Part shown: positions 6,390 to 8,837 of the stretch, piece by piece
Layout: every line of letters starts with the position of its first letter
Position numbering within the stretch: the first letter of the stretch is position 1
Assembly (NCBI GenBank): GCA_947454665.1
Contig: CANGMU010000084.1
Span: 1 to 8,837, forward strand
DNA: 8,837 nucleotides
Direction: 5' to 3'
From: Pseudomonadota bacterium
Lineage (GTDB): Bacteria > Pseudomonadota > Gammaproteobacteria > Steroidobacterales > Steroidobacteraceae
Made by a program: the position numbers and the translations under genes
The notes under the pieces: model-generated
What the model saw: the letters and a program-made list of their open reading frames with translations, nothing else
What the model was told of the DNA's origin: nothing
Databases searched by the model: none

Positions 6390-7273
6390 GCGGCGTCACT
6401 CCGAAGCAGGCTACGCAGCACGCCAAGCAAGGCGAGCGGCTGACTAACGGGCAAATGATGGTAACTGCAGGGCAGGCCGATGGGGCCCCGGGCGGTGGGG
6501 AGCCGGTCGACCATCTGCGCTGCGCGGGCGGCAGTGACGACCTTGCTCTCTTCGCCGCGGATCACGTCGATCGGTTGCCGGATGTCGTCCAGCAGGTCGT
6601 ACTCATCGACGAGCGGCGCGTCGCGATCGCGGAAGAGGCGGGTGACCTCCTCGTCGAACTTCCAGACCCAGGCGTCCCCGTCGGAACGGGCCGAATGCCG
6701 GCCCATGTGCGCGAGGGCCGCGGCAGGTGCGGGCTCTTCCGGCACGAGCACGAAACGCTTCAGGATCGAAGCCTCGTCCGCATACCGTTTTTTCGGACGC
6801 CAGGGCGTGTCAAATCCTCTCATCGGGTCCTGCGGCGTGCTCAGTCGCGAGTCCACGACGATGCCGCGGGTGATGAATTCCGGATACCGCTGGCAGGCAT
6901 AGAGCATCGCCCGTCCGCCGAAGCTGTGTCCGACCACCGTGCAGGGCGCGATGCCGGTGTGCTGCAGTATCGCGCCGACCTCGTCGATGAAATGGTGGTG
7001 CTCGTAGCTGGGACGGTGGCCGCTATCGCCCATGCCGCCGAAGTCCGGCGCGATGATGCGGAAGTCCTCCGCGAGCCAGGGCGCAACGAAGTCCCACCAG
7101 TGCGCATGCGCCAGGAAGCCGTGCAGCAGCAGCAGCGCGGGCGCACCGGGCGGACCTTCCCATTCCAGGTAATGGAGCCGGATGCCGGTGGCCTCCACGT
7201 AACGGGATTGGCCGGGCCGCTCGATGGAACGGCGCAGGTATTCGTCAAAACCCGCTTGCAGGGGATCGGTCAT
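6386..7273 (-). CDS. Cytoplasmic alpha/beta hydrolase (esterase/dehalogenase-like fold), intact triad
   Basis: This 295-residue protein has no signal peptide or membrane helix. It shows the alpha/beta-hydrolase order: oxyanion region LLLLHGFLAHAHWWD (47-61), DFGGMGDSGH strand/turn (77-86), nucleophile elbow GHSFGG with Ser117, a candidate acid either Asp141 (VVDS, after strand 6) or Glu241/242 (RGEES), and a C-terminal His pair (H272/H273 in YHHLP). Length and motifs fit general esterase/epoxide-hydrolase-like enzymes; no specific substrate can be assigned. A GAGG about 8 nt before the ATG at 7273 supports this start. The gene is first of a two-gene operon with the OPT transporter (ATGA overlap), which suggests it acts on something the transporter brings in, such as a peptide or ester. 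That link is inference. It is divergent from an exported hydrolase-like gene 45 bp away. Confidence 0.9.
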   Translation of the reverse strand: MTDPLQAGFDEYLRRSIERPGQSRYVEATGIRLHYLEWEGPPGAPALLLLHGFLAHAHWWDFVAPWLAEDFRIIAPDFGGMGDSGHRPSYEHHHFIDEVGAILQHTGIAPCTVVGHSFGGRAMLYACQRYPEFITRGIVVDSRLSTPQDPMRGFDTPWRPKKRYADEASILKRFVLVPEEPAPAAALAHMGRHSARSDGDAWVWKFDEEVTRLFRDRDAPLVDEYDLLDDIRQPIDVIRGEESKVVTAARAAQMVDRLPTARGPIGLPCSYHHLPVSQPLALLGVLRSLLRSDAA

Positions 7274-7318
7274 CGGCTTGGCCTCAAAAGCATCGCGCGG
7301 CTGGGTTAAATTGTTGCG
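7274..7318. promoter_or_regulatory. 45-bp divergent intergenic region between two hydrolase genes
   Basis: Promoters for both the hydrolase-OPT operon and the exported hydrolase-like gene must lie here or inside the opposing coding sequences. The only AT-rich patch is GTTAAATT (7305-7312), a possible -10 (TTAAAT, 4 of 6) for the rightward gene that would place transcription start at or next to its ATG. I find no convincing -35 and no inverted repeat. Confidence 0.35.
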
Positions 7319-8794
7319 ATGTCACGCCGCATCTTGCCATTGATCTTCACGATCGCGCTGCTGGCCGCAGCGACCACGCCCGCCCTGGCGGCCCGTCTCG
7401 TGCCGACACCCCGTGCGACGGAGCTGCCGGTCACCGCGACAAACCGTCCTTTCCTGGGCGCCGCCACTGCGCGACAAGCCGTGGACCTGCGTGCGGCCGG
7501 CTATGCCGAGAAGGAATACCTGCTCAGCGGGCTTGCCGATATCCACGACTGGGGCGGCATCCGGTCCTCGAACCATCCCTATGTCACGCGGATGCTGGTG
7601 CGCCGGCCCATCGACCCGAAGCGCTTCAGTGGACGCGTGGTCGTCGAACTGCTGAGCGCAGCCGGTGGTTTCGATACGGCACCCTTGTGGGGCCTGTCGT
7701 CGGCGCATTTCCTGCGCAGCGGGGATGTCTGGGTGGGCCTCACCGTGAAGCCCTCGGCTGCCGAGACGCTGCGGCGATTCGATCCGCTGCGCTACAAGCT
7801 GCTCAACTTCACGGTGGCCCAGGCGGCGGACTGCAAGGCGGATCCGGCCAATACCGACCAGGGTCTGGCCTGGGACATCATCGCGCAGGCCGGCGCGCTG
7901 CTGCGCAGTTCCAGCAAGGAAAGCCCGCTGGTCGATGTCGACGTGCGGCGGCTCGTGGCGGCAGGCTATGCGCAGGGCGGTGGCTTTGTGGCCGCCTACA
8001 TCAACGTCGCGCACGACGCGCTTCGCCTCGGCAACGGCCAATCCATCTTTGACGCCTATGTCGATGCAGCCGGTGCAGTGGGTGCGGCCCCGGTCAATGC
8101 CTGCGCCGCGCCGTTGGCGGCGGGTGACCCGCGGCGGCAGGTGGTGCCGCGCGATGCGCCGGTCGTGACGGTGATGACGCAGACCGACGCGGCACGCACG
8201 CAGTGGATGCGTCGGACCGACAGCGACGCCGAAGATGATGTCTATCGCCTGTACGAGATTGCCGGCATGGGTCATGCCGGACCGCTTCCGGCCGGGCAGC
8301 CTTCCGCGGTGGACGCCAAGATCGCCGGGCTCGATGCTTCAGTGGACGTCAGCTGTACGGATCCGGCGAGCAGTTTCCCCGCGGGCCTCGCGATGAACGC
8401 GATCTGGCAGCAGCTCGATGACCTGCTCGTGAAGGGCGTGCCGCTCGCCACGATGCCGCGCATCGAGGTCGGCGCCGACGGGGCCGTCCACCTCGACGCG
8501 CTGGGCAATGCCATCGGCGGCTGGCGCCTGCCGCAGATCGAGTTGCCCCTTGCCGTCTATCGCGGGACTAATCGCGCACGACCTGACGCGCCGGGTACGC
8601 AGGGGATCTGCGCGCTGACCCCGTCGATGCGTCGTCTCGACGCAGCGAAGCTCAAATCGCTGTATGGCAACCGAACGGCCTATCTCAAGCGTTTCAACGC
8701 AGCGCTGGCCACGGCGGTCGGCGAGCGACGCCTGACCGAGGCCGATGCCGCCGCGACCAAGGCCCAGATGGCGAAGGTGGTTCCGCAGTTCTGA
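7319..8794 (+). CDS. Exported alpha/beta-hydrolase-domain protein with degenerate nucleophile site
   Basis: This 491-residue protein begins with a Sec signal peptide (basic SRR, hydrophobic core, cleavage probably after ALA at 22-24), so it should be periplasmic or secreted. The body resembles the 'alpha/beta hydrolase domain-containing' family (Pfam Abhydrolase_10 type, by recall). Matching segments are YLLSGLADIHDW, YVTRMLVRRPIDPKRFSGRVVVELL, GGFDTAPLWG, and a C-terminal region with LYGNRTAYLKRFNAAL. Family members usually carry a GxSQSG nucleophile elbow; here the matching site reads GYAQGG (216-221), with Ala218 in place of Ser. The candidate acid Asp290 (MTQTD) and His319 (GMGHAG) are kept. 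It may be a binding protein or an inactive hydrolase. Four cysteines (172, 262, 346, 431) could form disulfides. No Shine-Dalgarno is visible before the ATG, and translation may be leaderless. Only 43 bp follow the stop, with no terminator seen. Confidence 0.85.
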   Translation: MSRRILPLIFTIALLAAATTPALAARLVPTPRATELPVTATNRPFLGAATARQAVDLRAAGYAEKEYLLSGLADIHDWGGIRSSNHPYVTRMLVRRPIDPKRFSGRVVVELLSAAGGFDTAPLWGLSSAHFLRSGDVWVGLTVKPSAAETLRRFDPLRYKLLNFTVAQAADCKADPANTDQGLAWDIIAQAGALLRSSSKESPLVDVDVRRLVAAGYAQGGGFVAAYINVAHDALRLGNGQSIFDAYVDAAGAVGAAPVNACAAPLAAGDPRRQVVPRDAPVVTVMTQTDAARTQWMRRTDSDAEDDVYRLYEIAGMGHAGPLPAGQPSAVDAKIAGLDASVDVSCTDPASSFPAGLAMNAIWQQLDDLLVKGVPLATMPRIEVGADGAVHLDALGNAIGGWRLPQIELPLAVYRGTNRARPDAPGTQGICALTPSMRRLDAAKLKSLYGNRTAYLKRFNAALATAVGERRLTEADAAATKAQMAKVVPQF

Positions 8795-8837
8795 TTTTCC
8801 TGTCGTCTGCATCCATCAGTCGATCCGGCCGCATCTC

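Noticed and set aside
4683..6443. Long plus-strand open frame of 586 codons opposite the OPT gene
   Set aside because: Its translation is a low-complexity mix of Arg, His, Asp, Gln and Ala without recognisable domains, typical of the antisense frame of a GC-rich membrane-protein gene. The OPT frame has clear family motifs.
7322..8275. Minus-strand open frame of 317 codons opposite the exported hydrolase-like gene
   Set aside because: Arg/His/Gly-rich shadow with no motifs. The plus-strand frame has a signal peptide and family motifs.

Overview
The window is GC-rich (roughly two thirds G+C by eye) and tightly packed, with six protein genes covering almost all of it. Gene content and protein style suggest a gammaproteobacterium, perhaps of the Xanthomonadaceae/Rhodanobacteraceae type. 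This is a guess from general resemblance, since no marker gene is present. I see no rRNA, tRNA, CRISPR array, insertion sequence or phage gene.

Left region (1-3324): an efflux module. On the minus strand a lipoprotein periplasmic adaptor (1548-2660) is followed, with an ATGA stop/start overlap, by an RND drug/solvent-type inner-membrane pump (1-1551), which runs off the left edge. Divergent from them is a MarR-family regulator (2752-3324). The 91-bp gap between regulator and adaptor carries two copies of the same inverted repeat, TATCAG-N4-CTGATA, 19 bp apart and overlapping plausible promoters for both directions. This is the expected layout for a MarR repressor controlling itself and a tripartite pump. 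No outer-membrane channel gene lies inside the window.

Middle (3346-4152): a MOSC-domain molybdenum-cofactor protein related to the catalytic part of YcbX/mARC. It starts 21 bp after the MarR gene and may be co-transcribed with it. Its start codon sits in a small perfect hairpin. Its stop overlaps the stop of the convergent OPT gene by 4 bp, so no terminator fits between them.

Right region (4149-8794): on the minus strand a cytoplasmic alpha/beta hydrolase (6386-7273) is translationally coupled through an ATGA overlap to an OPT-family transporter (4149-6389). Only 45 bp away, and divergent, is an exported alpha/beta-hydrolase-domain protein (7319-8794) whose expected nucleophile serine appears to be alanine. 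A reasonable but unproven reading is a small uptake-and-processing locus: an exported substrate-binding or degenerate hydrolase, an OPT importer, and an intracellular hydrolase.

The items most worth a second look are the degenerate nucleophile elbow in the exported hydrolase-like protein, the twin operators, the histone-H1-like basic tail on the MarR protein, the 7-bp tandem repeat at the 3' end of the OPT gene, and the start-codon hairpin of the MOSC gene. None of these proves a new system. The window reads mostly as an ordinary chromosomal region with some unusual details.
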